A DNA stretch of 64,000 nucleotides from a bacterium. Lineage in GTDB: Bacteria > Bacillota > Clostridia > Oscillospirales > Oscillospiraceae. The position numbers and the translations under genes are program-made. The DNA lies in assembly GCA_004560375.1 (NCBI GenBank), contig SFVC01000012.1:9794-73793 (forward strand). The letters run 5' to 3'. Of the stretch, positions 1 through 8,455 are shown piece after piece (within the stretch, counting starts at the first letter, position 1; every line of letters begins with the position of its first letter). The notes below the pieces were generated by a model. The model had not been told where the DNA came from and searched no databases. It saw only the letters and a list, made by a program, of their open reading frames with translations.

Positions 1-194
1 CCGCCCACCACCACCGCGTAGGGGGCGGAGGTGACGATATAGCCCTTGCCGGCGATGTGGCCCTTTTTCATCAGGTTGGAGATATGCACCGCTACCGACG
101 AGCGGGCGATGCCCGCCCTGTCCGCCAGCTCCTGCTGGGAGATCAGGGGGTTTTCCTCAATCCACCGGAGGATCTGCCGCTCCCGCTGGGTCAT
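1..194 (-). CDS. Winged-helix / PfkB-family carbohydrate kinase, N-terminal fragment
   Basis: This is the first ~64 codons of a gene that runs off the left edge of the window. The visible part is a helix-turn-helix (I-S-Q-Q-E-L-A then S-R-A/R-S-S-V-A-V-H-I-S-N-L). It is followed by K-G-Y-I-V and the start of a Rossmann-like strand (AVVVGG), the usual opening of the ribokinase (PfkB) fold. HTH-PfkB fusions of this layout are known in Firmicutes and enterobacteria as sugar or pseudouridine kinases, so a nucleoside or sugar kinase that may bind DNA is the likely product. The ATG at 192-194 is preceded by AGGAGTGAGG. The catalytic half is outside the window, so the substrate cannot be judged. Confidence 0.72.
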   Translation of the reverse strand, partial: MTQRERQILRWIEENPLISQQELADRAGIARSSVAVHISNLMKKGHIAGKGYIVTSAPYAVVVG

Positions 195-225
195 GGGCCT
201 CACTCCTAAACTTTTCTTTCTGTTT

Positions 226-256
226 TAAGCATATGCTTATTTTTCGGGTTTGTCAA
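226..256 (-). promoter_or_regulatory. Promoter with palindromic operator for the HTH-kinase gene
   Basis: On the minus strand TTGACA (256-251) and TATGCT (233-228) are separated by 17 nt. The -10 box lies inside a perfect 14-bp palindrome, TAAGCATATGCTTA (226-239). That is a natural site for self-regulation by the HTH domain encoded just downstream. The operator role is an inference. Confidence 0.6.
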
Positions 257-392
257 GAGAAACTTTCCACTGTTTCCCCATTTTATGGAGCGGATATGGT
301 CTGAAACCACGGCAGGAAAAAGGCTGGCGCGGCAAAGTCCCTTTTTACCCAAGTGTTGCTGACAAAAAGCTCCGGCGATTTCACTAATGCCA

Positions 393-421
393 TTGCAGGA
401 AGCGTTTTGATATGTTATAAT
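393..421 (+). promoter_or_regulatory. Sigma-A type promoter for the zinc-ribbon protein gene
   Basis: TTGCAG (393-398), a 17-nt spacer and a consensus TATAAT (416-421) lie 38 nt upstream of the start codon at 460. Confidence 0.7.
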
Positions 422-459
422 GAAAACAAAAATTTAGAAGTCTATTTAGGGGGGAGTTC

Positions 460-675
460 ATGAACTGTCCATATTGCAACTATGAAATGAAGAAGGGTCT
501 ATTATATACAGGACCGAAAGGCGCCCCTTATTGGAAAGAAGATGGGGTAAAGCGAGACATTTTTTCTGAGAAGGGAAGACTGCCAGTGGTGTCTACGCTT
601 TTTGCGAATAAGATACCAACATTTTATTGCAGCTTCTGTAAAAAGTTGATGATTGATGCAGATTTGCACCTCTGA
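460..675 (+). CDS. Small zinc-ribbon-like protein (DUF6487/PF20097 type)
   Basis: This 71-residue protein has a CPYC pair at residues 4-7 and a CSFC pair near residue 57, a probable four-cysteine zinc ribbon. The N-terminal 'NCPYCNYEMKKG' opening and spacing match small PF20097-type proteins of Firmicutes; their function is unknown. The gene stands alone, with its own promoter upstream, a strong AGGGGGGAG ribosome site and an intrinsic terminator directly after the stop. It has clearly lower GC content than its neighbours, which suggests recent acquisition. Confidence 0.7.
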   Translation: MNCPYCNYEMKKGLLYTGPKGAPYWKEDGVKRDIFSEKGRLPVVSTLFANKIPTFYCSFCKKLMIDADLHL

Positions 676-686
676 ACCTTTGATCT

Positions 687-722
687 AATGAGCAGTTATC
701 TATAGGGATAACTGCTCATTTT
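687..722 (+). terminator. Intrinsic terminator of the zinc-ribbon gene
   Basis: A 14-bp near-perfect stem (AATGAGCAGTTATC pairing with GATAACTGCTCATT) ends in TTTT, 12 nt after the stop codon. Confidence 0.8.
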
Positions 723-798
723 GTCATTTCAACGAAAGATTGCTCATTATAGACGTTTGGCGACACCGAAGTTAAAAAGGGACGCAGCAAAGGCTTCC

Positions 799-827
799 TT
801 GCTTTTCCAGGCCCGGTGGTGTATAAT
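799..827 (+). promoter_or_regulatory. Promoter of the foldase lipoprotein gene
   Basis: TTGCTT (799-804), a 17-nt spacer and a consensus TATAAT (822-827) lie about 55 nt before the ATG at 882. Confidence 0.65.
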
Positions 828-881
828 TATTTTTACGGCTGTCTTCCGACTAACTTATGATCTCAAGGATTGGAGCATGAA

Positions 882-2084
882 ATGAAAAACTGGAAACGTC
901 TCGCGGCCCTGGCCCTGTCCGGGGCTCTGGCCCTGTCCCTGTGCGCCTGCGATCTGTCCGGCAAGCCCACGGGCGGCGACCCCACCGGCTCTCCCGGCCT
1001 GCCCTCCGCCCAGCCCTCGGGGGATCCCGATCCCACCCCCACCATTGAGGTGGATCTGTCTCAGGACGCGCTGGCCTTCTCCGCCGGGCTGTCCGGCTCG
1101 GAGACGCTGCTCACCGTCAACGGCACCCAGCTGCCCGCGGATCTGGTGCTCTACTGGCTGGGCATGAGCTGCGGCAACTTCACGTCCCAGTACGGGCTGT
1201 TCGGTCTCCAGCTCACCGACAAGCCAGACCCCAACGGGGAGGACACCTTCGCCGATCTCATGGTGAACAGCACCGCCAATATCGCCGCCTACTACACCGT
1301 CTTGCGGCAGCGGGCGGCGGAGCTGGGCTGTCTGCCCACCGACGCCCAGGTGCAGGCCGCCAGGGACGCCATGAAGCAGGACGGCGAGGACAACTATCAG
1401 CTGCTGAAGGACGCCTTCGGCCTGTCCGACGAGTCGCTGGAGTACCTGTTCCTCACCGGCACCTACTATGACAACGTGGAGGACGCCCTCATCCCCGCCG
1501 CCACCGACGAGATGCTGAACAACTACGTCTATCAGGTGAAGCACATCCTGTTCAAGACGGTGGACGACAACCGCCAGCCCCTGCCCGCGGAGCAGGTGGC
1601 GGAGAAGAAGAAGCAGGCGGAGGACACCCTGGCCCAGCTCCAGGGGGCGGAGGATCTGGCTGCGGAATTTGACCGGCTGATGAACGAGCTCAGCGAGGAC
1701 GGCCGGGACGAGAGCGGCGCCCTGGGCGCCCCTGACGGGTATACCGCCATCCCCGGCGACATGGTGCCCGAGTTTGAGAAAGCGTCCTTCGCCCTGAAGC
1801 CCGGGGAACTGTCCGGGCTGGTGGAGTCCAGCTACGGCTACCACATCATCCTCCGGGGAGAGGTGGCGGATCTCCAGAGCTACGCCGACGAGTGCCGCCA
1901 GTACCTGCTGGATCAGGAGCTGGCCCCCCTGGCGGAGCAGGCGGAGCTCACCTGGGCCCCCGCCATGGACGGGCTGGACGTGGTGGATTTCTACAGCAAA
2001 TACTCCGCCTACCAGAGCGCGCTGGCGGCCCAGCGCCAGCCCCAGTCCACCCCCGGCCCCGTGGAGAGCGGCGGGGTGGGGTAA
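882..2084 (+). CDS. Foldase lipoprotein with parvulin (PpiC) domain, PrsA-like
   Basis: A 400-aa lipoprotein predicted to be anchored outside the membrane and to help secreted proteins fold by peptidyl-prolyl isomerisation. The signal peptide (MKNWKRL followed by an Ala/Leu core) ends in a lipobox LCAC with Cys23 as the acylated residue. An SurA/PrsA-like N-terminal helical region follows. The rotamase domain begins at 'VKHILFKT' (about residue 215) and runs to 'SYGYHIILRGE', the conserved ends of parvulin domains. A Pro/Gln-rich tail closes the protein. I chose the ATG at 882 (GGAG at 872-875) over an in-frame TTG at 870. It stands alone ahead of the ParB-like gene. Confidence 0.85.
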   Translation: MKNWKRLAALALSGALALSLCACDLSGKPTGGDPTGSPGLPSAQPSGDPDPTPTIEVDLSQDALAFSAGLSGSETLLTVNGTQLPADLVLYWLGMSCGNFTSQYGLFGLQLTDKPDPNGEDTFADLMVNSTANIAAYYTVLRQRAAELGCLPTDAQVQAARDAMKQDGEDNYQLLKDAFGLSDESLEYLFLTGTYYDNVEDALIPAATDEMLNNYVYQVKHILFKTVDDNRQPLPAEQVAEKKKQAEDTLAQLQGAEDLAAEFDRLMNELSEDGRDESGALGAPDGYTAIPGDMVPEFEKASFALKPGELSGLVESSYGYHIILRGEVADLQSYADECRQYLLDQELAPLAEQAELTWAPAMDGLDVVDFYSKYSAYQSALAAQRQPQSTPGPVESGGVG

Positions 2085-2140
2085 GGCCCCAACCAGTCCC
2101 GCGCCCCTTTTTGCCGGGACACGCCCTCCTTCGATGGAAT

Positions 2141-2203
2141 CCGCCTCCCTGCGGGCGGTATGATGGGGACAACCCCACATACTAAAGCAGGGAGGCGGTT
2201 TTT
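2141..2203 (+). promoter_or_regulatory. Nested hairpin ending at the parB-like start codon
   Basis: A 12-bp perfect inverted repeat (2141-2152 and 2187-2198) encloses a second hairpin built on TGGGG/CCCCA. It is followed by five Ts that run straight into the ATG at 2204. It looks like an intrinsic terminator of the foldase gene, but its right arm contains the GGGAGG ribosome site of the ParB-like gene, so folding would hide that site. Whether it terminates, regulates translation, or both cannot be read from sequence alone. Confidence 0.55.
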
Positions 2204-2995
2204 ATGTCCCTCTTTCCCAAGATGTCCAAACGGCAGGTGCTGGATCTGCCGGTGGGGGCCATCCGGCCCAATCCGGGCCAACCCCGGCGGGAGTTCCAGC
2301 CCGACGAGCTGGCGGAGCTGGCCCAGTCCATCCGGCAGGTGGGGGTGCTCCAGCCTCTGTCCGTCCGGCGCACCCCCACGGGCTGGGAGCTGGTGGCGGG
2401 GGAGCGCCGGCTGCGGGCGGCCAAGCTGGCGGGCCTGCCGGCGGTGCCCTGCCTGCCGGTGGAGGCGGACGGGGAGACGTCGGCGCTGCTGGCCCTGGTG
2501 GAAAACCTCCAGCGGAAGGATCTGGACGTGTGGGAGGAGGCCGCCGCCCTGCGCCGCCTCATGGAGCAGGGCGGGCTCACCCAGGAGGAGGCGGCCCGCC
2601 GGGTGGGCAAGAGCCAGTCGGCGGTGGCCAACAAGCTGCGGCTGCTCAAGCTGCCCCAGGACGTCATCGACACCCTCCGCGCCCACCACCTCACCGAACG
2701 CCACGCCCGGGCGCTGCTCCGGCTGGACAGCCCGGAACGGCAGCGCCTGGCGGTGGAGTACATCTTGAAGCACCAGCTCAACGTGGCCAAGACGGAGGAG
2801 TACATCGACCGCCTGTGCGGCGGGCGGAAGCTGCCCCGGACGGCCAAGCCGGTGTATAAGATCCGGGACGTGCGGCTGTTCCTGAACACGGTGAACCGGG
2901 GGCTGGCGGTGATGAAGTCCGCCGGGGTGGACGCGAAATGCGGCCGGGAGGAGACGGACAGCGAGATCACTTTGACCATCCATATCCCCAAATGA
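2204..2995 (+). CDS. ParB/Noc-family chromosome partition or nucleoid-occlusion protein
   Basis: A 263-aa ParB-like CTPase and DNA-binding protein. The N-terminal ParB domain has 'IRPNPGQPRREF', the GERRLRA CTP-binding motif (about residues 66-72) and 'VENLQRKDL'. A helix-turn-helix follows ('TQEEAARRVGKSQSAVANKLRLL', centre about residue 138). The C-terminal region is a short dimerisation part. It probably binds parS- or NBS-like sites and loads as a sliding clamp. No parA lies next to it. mnmG, the usual neighbour of noc in Firmicutes, is 13 kb away. Choosing between Spo0J and Noc needs phylogeny. Its ribosome site lies inside the hairpin just upstream. Confidence 0.85.
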   Translation: MSLFPKMSKRQVLDLPVGAIRPNPGQPRREFQPDELAELAQSIRQVGVLQPLSVRRTPTGWELVAGERRLRAAKLAGLPAVPCLPVEADGETSALLALVENLQRKDLDVWEEAAALRRLMEQGGLTQEEAARRVGKSQSAVANKLRLLKLPQDVIDTLRAHHLTERHARALLRLDSPERQRLAVEYILKHQLNVAKTEEYIDRLCGGRKLPRTAKPVYKIRDVRLFLNTVNRGLAVMKSAGVDAKCGREETDSEITLTIHIPK

Positions 2996-3026
2996 CAACG
3001 CACTCGGCGCCGTAACCGGCCGCACG

Positions 3027-3102
3027 GTAGGGGAGGGGCTTGCCCCTCCCGTCTTGAAGGGTCAGAAACCCTTTTCCCGGGAGGGGCAAGCCCCTCCCCT
3101 AC
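3027..3102. repeat. 76-bp palindromic GC-rich repeat (copy 1)
   Basis: Two 25-bp arms (3027-3051 and 3078-3102) are exact reverse complements, built on GTAGGGGAGGGGCTTGCC. The same element recurs at 13420-13493 inside the helicase gene. It resembles a REP/MITE-like dispersed element. Here it lies between the ends of two convergent genes and may help terminate them. Confidence 0.85.
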
Positions 3103-3191
3103 ACTCGTGGAACGACCCTGCGGATTGTTAACCCCTACACAAGAAGAACCCCCGCCGATGGCGGGGGTTCTTACGGTTTCAGGAAAATGCT

Positions 3192-3845
3192 TTAATCAAC
3201 CATGCTCTTGGGCTCGCCCTTGACGATCAGGGTGGCCTCGGTGGCGGCCTGCACCTGCTCCACGGTGAACTCGGGGTTGATCTCCACCAGCTCCAGGCCC
3301 TCGGGGGTGACGTCGATGACGCACATCTCGGTGATGATCTTGCTGACGCAGGTCTTGGTGGTCAGGGGGAGGGTGCACTCCTTCAGGATCTTGGGCTCGC
3401 CCTTCTGGGTGTGCTCCATGGTGACGATGACCTTCTTGGCGCCGGCGCACAGATCCATGGCGCCGCCCATGCCGGGCACCATCTTGCCGGGGATGATCCA
3501 GTTGGCCAGGTTGCCCTTCTCGTCCACCTGGAGGGCGCCCAGCACGGTGGCCTTGACGTGGCCGCCGCGGATCAGGCCGAAGGAGGTGACGGAGTCGATG
3601 AACGCGCCGCCGGGGGCCACGGAGGAGGAGGAGCCGCCCGCGTCGCACACGTTGAAGTCGTTGACCTCGGGCTTGGCGCCGGCGCCGGCCATGCCCAGCT
3701 CGGCCTCCAGGATGACGTGCACATCATTGGGCAGGTAGGAGGGGATCATGGTGGGCAGGCCGATGCCCAGGTTGACGAAATCGCCGTCCTTGAACTCTTT
3801 GGCGGCCCGCTTGGCGATAAAGCCCTTAATCATTCCCTTTTCCAT
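3192..3845 (-). CDS. ctfB: 3-oxoacid (acetoacetate) CoA-transferase subunit B
   Basis: A 217-aa class I CoA-transferase beta subunit (AtoA/ScoB/CtfB type). With subunit A it moves CoA between acetoacetyl-CoA and an acid such as acetate or butyrate in the cytoplasm. The N-terminal 'GDFVNLGIGLPT' and the catalytic glutamate region 'ILEAELGM' (probably Glu49) are visible, as is the glycine-rich 'GAMDLCAGAKKVI'. Length is normal for the family. The ATG shares one base with the stop of ctfA, so the two are translationally coupled. It is the last gene of thl-ctfA-ctfB. The exact acid substrate cannot be told from the sequence. Confidence 0.9.
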   Translation of the reverse strand: MEKGMIKGFIAKRAAKEFKDGDFVNLGIGLPTMIPSYLPNDVHVILEAELGMAGAGAKPEVNDFNVCDAGGSSSSVAPGGAFIDSVTSFGLIRGGHVKATVLGALQVDEKGNLANWIIPGKMVPGMGGAMDLCAGAKKVIVTMEHTQKGEPKILKECTLPLTTKTCVSKIITEMCVIDVTPEGLELVEINPEFTVEQVQAATEATLIVKGEPKSMVD

Positions 3846-4528
3846 TAGTTCTTACCTCCCACAATATAGTTCACCAGGACGCCCTGAATGAGAACCTCAT
3901 CGGGGTCGAGCATCTCCACGATGTCGTCGGCCTGGCAGATGACCGTGTCGGCGGCGGTGGCCATCACGGTGTTGAAGTTGCGGGCAGTGCCGTGGATCTT
4001 CACGTTGCCGTACTTGTCGGCCACGGAGCCGTAGATGAGGGCCACGTCGGCGTGGACGGGCCGCTCCAGCAGGTACTCCTTGCCGTCGATGGTGATGGAC
4101 TCCTTATTGCCGGTGCCGGAGGCATCCTCGGAGCCCACGCCCACGGGGGTGCCCAGGCCGGTGGGGGTGAGCACGCCGCCCAGGCCGTAGCCGGCGGCGC
4201 GGATCTTCTCCGCCAGGGAGCCCTGGGGCACCAGGGTGACCTTCATGGTGCCCTCGTTCATCATCTGGCCCACTTCCTTGTTCATGCCGATGTGGGTGGC
4301 GATGAGGTGCTTGACCTGGCCGTTGTGGATCAGCTCGTGCAGACCCAGCATACGGCCGTTGGGCAGGCCGCCGTCGTTGCAGATGATGGTGAGATCCTTC
4401 ACGCCGGAGATGGCCAGGGCGTGCAGCAGCTTATCGGGGGCGCCGCAGCCCAAAAAGCCGCCCACCATAACGCTCATCCCGTCCTTCACCAGGGCGGCGG
4501 CCTCTTTGATTGATGTAATTTTGTTCAT
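3845..4528 (-). CDS. ctfA: 3-oxoacid (acetoacetate) CoA-transferase subunit A
   Basis: A 227-aa alpha subunit of a class I CoA-transferase (AtoD/ScoA/CtfA type), partner of the gene that follows. It has the signature VMVGGFLGCGAP near residue 20, 'LIATHIGMN' and 'LVPQGSLAEKIRAAGYGLGG', all typical of the alpha fold. The ATG at 4526-4528 has an upstream GGAGG. Gene order after the thiolase implies that the operon interconverts acetyl-CoA and acetoacetate, as part of butyrate or amino-acid fermentation. That pathway role is inferred from context. Confidence 0.9.
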   Translation of the reverse strand: MNKITSIKEAAALVKDGMSVMVGGFLGCGAPDKLLHALAISGVKDLTIICNDGGLPNGRMLGLHELIHNGQVKHLIATHIGMNKEVGQMMNEGTMKVTLVPQGSLAEKIRAAGYGLGGVLTPTGLGTPVGVGSEDASGTGNKESITIDGKEYLLERPVHADVALIYGSVADKYGNVKIHGTARNFNTVMATAADTVICQADDIVEMLDPDEVLIQGVLVNYIVGGKN

Positions 4529-4601
4529 GACACAGAATTACCTCCCAAATATTCATTTGCGGCCTGGGCGGGCACGGGCCCGCCCAGACTGAGGGACCGA
4601 T

Positions 4602-4637
4602 GTTGTCACGCTGCGCCTGTTCGCGACGCGGTTCTAA
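4602..4637. repeat. 36-bp dispersed repeat directly after the thiolase stop
   Basis: The 36 bases match the reverse complement of 12088-12123 with a single difference. In both places the repeat lies just downstream of a gene's 3' end and ends in GTGACAAC when read in the direction of that gene. Confidence 0.8.
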
Positions 4638-4638
4638 T

Positions 4639-5898
4639 TCAGCACTTCTCGAAGATGGTAGCGACGCCCATGCCGCCGCCGATGCACAGGGTGGCCAGGC
4701 CGCGCTTGGCCTCGGGCCGCTTCTGCATCTCGTGGAGCAGGGTGACGATGATACGAGCGCCGGACGCGCCCACGGGGTGGCCGATGGAGATGGCGCCGCC
4801 GTTGACGTTGACCTTGGCCATATCAAAGTTCAGCTCACGGGCCACGGCGATGGACTGGGCGGCAAAGGCCTCGTTGGCCTCCACCAGGTCGATGTCGTCG
4901 ATGGTCAGGCCGGCCTTCTTCATGGCCTCCTTGGAGGCGGGCACGGGGCCCACGCCCATGATCTTGGGATCCACGCCGCCCTGGCCCCAGCTCACCAGCT
5001 TGGCCATGGGCTTCAGGCCGTACTTCTCCACCGCCTCGCCGGAGCACAGCACGATGGCGGCCGCGCCGTCGTTGATGCCGGAGGCGTTGGCGGCGGTGAC
5101 GCGCTGGACGTGCTTGTGGGCGTCGGCCTCATGGACGCCGGTGAGGTCGAAGGTGTGGACGATCTCGTTCTCCACGCCCTCGGGGCCCACGGGGAAAGCG
5201 CCGCGCAGCTTGGACACGGACTCCTTGGTGACGCCCGCCTTGGGGTACTCGTCCACCTTGAACTCCACCATTTCCTTCTTCTTCTTGATCATCACGGGGA
5301 CGATCTCAGCCTCGAACTTGCCGGCCTTCTGGGCGGCCTCGGTCTTCTGCTGAGAGCTGGCGGCGAACTCGTCCAGCTCCTCCCGGGTGATGCCCCAGAC
5401 GTCGCAGATATTCTCGGCGGTGGTGCCCATGTGGTAGTTGTTGTAGGCGTCCCACAGGCCGTCGTTCACCATGGTGTCCACCATCTTGGTGTTGCCCATG
5501 CGGGCGCCCATGCGGGCGGAGGGGACGGAGTAGGGGGCCATGGTCATGTTCTCGGTGCCGCCGCAGACGATGACGTCCGCGTCCCCGGCCAGGATGGCCC
5601 GGGCGCCCTCGATGACGGATTTCATGCCGGAGCCGCACACCATACCCACGGTGTAGGCGGGCACGGAGAAGGGCAGACCGGCCTTCACGCCCACCTGGCG
5701 GGCGGGGTTCTGGCCCTGACCGGCGGTGAGGATGCAGCCGAACATCAGCTCGTCCACCTGGTCGGGCTTCAGGCCCGCGCGCTCCAGGGCGGCTTTGACG
5801 ACGACGGCGCCCAGGTCGGACGCGGGGGTATTGGCCAAGGAGCCCTGGAAGGCGCCCACCGCCGTACGGCAGCAGCTTACGACAAATAAATCTTTCAT
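4639..5898 (-). CDS. thl: Acetyl-CoA C-acetyltransferase (thiolase)
   Basis: A 419-aa type II thiolase condensing two acetyl-CoA into acetoacetyl-CoA, or the reverse. Catalytic signatures are all present: the nucleophile in VCGSGMKSV, the GGTENM loop, NVNGGAISIGHPVGASG with the catalytic His, and the C-terminal CIGGGMG with the second Cys. It is somewhat longer than the usual ~392 residues because of insertions in the middle. I chose the ATG at 5898, with GGAGG 10 nt upstream, instead of a longer frame reading to 5952. It is the first gene of an operon with ctfA and ctfB, supplying their acetoacetyl-CoA. Its promoter is at 5958-5986. Confidence 0.93.
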   Translation of the reverse strand: MKDLFVVSCCRTAVGAFQGSLANTPASDLGAVVVKAALERAGLKPDQVDELMFGCILTAGQGQNPARQVGVKAGLPFSVPAYTVGMVCGSGMKSVIEGARAILAGDADVIVCGGTENMTMAPYSVPSARMGARMGNTKMVDTMVNDGLWDAYNNYHMGTTAENICDVWGITREELDEFAASSQQKTEAAQKAGKFEAEIVPVMIKKKKEMVEFKVDEYPKAGVTKESVSKLRGAFPVGPEGVENEIVHTFDLTGVHEADAHKHVQRVTAANASGINDGAAAIVLCSGEAVEKYGLKPMAKLVSWGQGGVDPKIMGVGPVPASKEAMKKAGLTIDDIDLVEANEAFAAQSIAVARELNFDMAKVNVNGGAISIGHPVGASGARIIVTLLHEMQKRPEAKRGLATLCIGGGMGVATIFEKC

Positions 5899-5957
5899 GA
5901 TCAACAACCTCCAAATAGAAATGTAAATTTGTGCGGGGATAACGCTAACCATAAAAA

Positions 5958-5986
5958 AGTATATACTCTTCCGCCCAAAAAATCAA
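5958..5986 (-). promoter_or_regulatory. Promoter of the thl-ctfA-ctfB operon
   Basis: On the minus strand TTGATT (5986-5981) and TATACT (5963-5958) are spaced by 17 nt, about 60 nt upstream of the thiolase ATG. Confidence 0.7.
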
Positions 5987-6048
5987 CAGGAAAACGAAGG
6001 TTTTTGTGAAAAAAAGCTACCGAAGCCCCGGGGGCCGGAAAAAACCGC

Positions 6049-6077
6049 TTGTGATTGCCCCCGTGATGCCGTATAAT
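6049..6077 (+). promoter_or_regulatory. Promoter of the transglutaminase/SLH gene
   Basis: TTGTGA (6049-6054), a 17-nt spacer and TATAAT (6072-6077) lie about 90 nt upstream of the ATG at 6166. Confidence 0.65.
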
Positions 6078-6165
6078 GGGAAAAGCGGGCGCCGGTTGCC
6101 GCCGCGGCTGCGGAGAGGGCGGCAGGGGGCTGGGGCCCTGACTGCGTGGAAAAGAGGAGAGGAAC

Positions 6166-7407
<1,242 letters not shown>

Positions 7408-7444
7408 CGACCGGGAATACACCCTGGGCGCCACCGAGGCGGAC

Positions 7445-8386
7445 GTGTCGGTACTGGTGCTGGGCAGCGTGGGCTGCGGCATCACCCTTCGCACACTCAA
7501 GGCCGCCCGGACGGAGATGGCGGATCTGGGCGTGCGGGACGGCAGGATCTATCTGATGGAGATCAAGCTGGACGGGACGGCTGGGGTCAATCAGGTGCGG
7601 GAGTATGTCTCGGCCAACCCCTCCTACGTCCATGTGGCGGCCACCGCCACCAGCGCCAGCCGGAACCCCTACAACCTGGCCTTCTGGGACATCACCTACG
7701 CCTGCGACGGGCGGAACGGTCAGAGTTCCGCCACCATGCCCGCCGTGGTGGTGCTGGACAAAAACTGCCGGCCCATCTACTATGCCTCCTACCATACCTT
7801 TGACCAGAACAGGCTCCGCGCCGCCCTGTCCGGCTATGCCGGGAGCTTTTCCGATGTGGACGCCGGGGCGTTCTATGAGGAGGCGGTGAACTGGGCGGTG
7901 TCCGGCAATATCACCGTCGGCACCTCCGACACCCGGTTCTCCCCCACCCGGAGCTGCACCCATGCCCAGATCCTCACCTTCCTGTGGCGGGCCATGGGGG
8001 AGCCCAGGAACTCCCAGTACGTGCCCCCTGCCTGGGTGGGCGTCCAGCCCGGGAATTTTGCCTATGACGCCCTGGGCTGGGCCTATGCCAAGGGGATGCT
8101 CACCAACCTGAGCGCCAACGGCGGCCCCGACGGATCCTGCACCCGGGCCCAGGCTATGGACTACATCTGGGCGGCCTTCGGCAGGCCTCAGGGGGGTAGC
8201 GCCGGCTTCTCCGACATTCCCGCCGGTATGTACTACGCCGACGCGGTGTCCTGGGCGGTGGATCTGGGGATCACCAACGGCACCAATGCGGCCAGAAATG
8301 AATTCAGCCCCGACACGGTTTGCAACCGGGGCACCATCGTCACCTTCCTCCACCGGGCCTTTGTGGAGGAGGTTCGGGTGAAGTAA
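7445..8386 (+). CDS. SLH-domain C-terminal part of the transglutaminase-like surface protein
   Basis: The open frame reaches back without a stop to the poly-C tract (7358), so this is the continuation of the gene at 6166; the GTG at 7445 is only the first possible start. The first ~130 residues look thioredoxin-like ('VLVLGSVGCGIT', then 'PAVVVLDKNCRPI') but lack a CxxC motif, so the fold call is tentative. Three S-layer homology repeats follow: 'SFSDVDAGAFYEEAVNWAV', the 'YDALGWAYAKGML' block, and 'GFSDIPAGMYYADAVSWAV' ending 'TFLHRAF'. SLH domains usually bind pyruvylated cell-wall polymers, so the protein would be displayed on the surface. Confidence 0.8.
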   Translation: MSVLVLGSVGCGITLRTLKAARTEMADLGVRDGRIYLMEIKLDGTAGVNQVREYVSANPSYVHVAATATSASRNPYNLAFWDITYACDGRNGQSSATMPAVVVLDKNCRPIYYASYHTFDQNRLRAALSGYAGSFSDVDAGAFYEEAVNWAVSGNITVGTSDTRFSPTRSCTHAQILTFLWRAMGEPRNSQYVPPAWVGVQPGNFAYDALGWAYAKGMLTNLSANGGPDGSCTRAQAMDYIWAAFGRPQGGSAGFSDIPAGMYYADAVSWAVDLGITNGTNAARNEFSPDTVCNRGTIVTFLHRAFVEEVRVK

Positions 8387-8408
8387 GCGGGAGAGCCTGA
8401 AATCAGAA

Positions 8409-8441
8409 ACAGCGGCGGGAGAAGTTTTCTCCCGCCGCTGT
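8409..8441. terminator. Bidirectional terminator between convergent genes
   Basis: A perfect 15-bp stem with a 3-nt loop (ACAGCGGCGGGAGAA pairing with TTCTCCCGCCGCTGT) sits between the stops at 8386 and 8456. Confidence 0.75.
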
Positions 8442-8455
8442 CTTGTGCCTTGCGG

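Noticed and set aside
863..2180. Long open frames on the minus strand across the foldase gene, and many similar long frames opposite other genes
   Set aside because: High GC content makes antisense frames open by chance. They have low-complexity Gly/Arg/His/Val-rich products, no ribosome sites, and oppose genes with clear domain motifs.
3027..3102. CRISPR-like repeat or IS terminal inverted repeats
   Set aside because: There are only two arms, no regular spacers and no transposase. It fits a REP/MITE-like palindrome.
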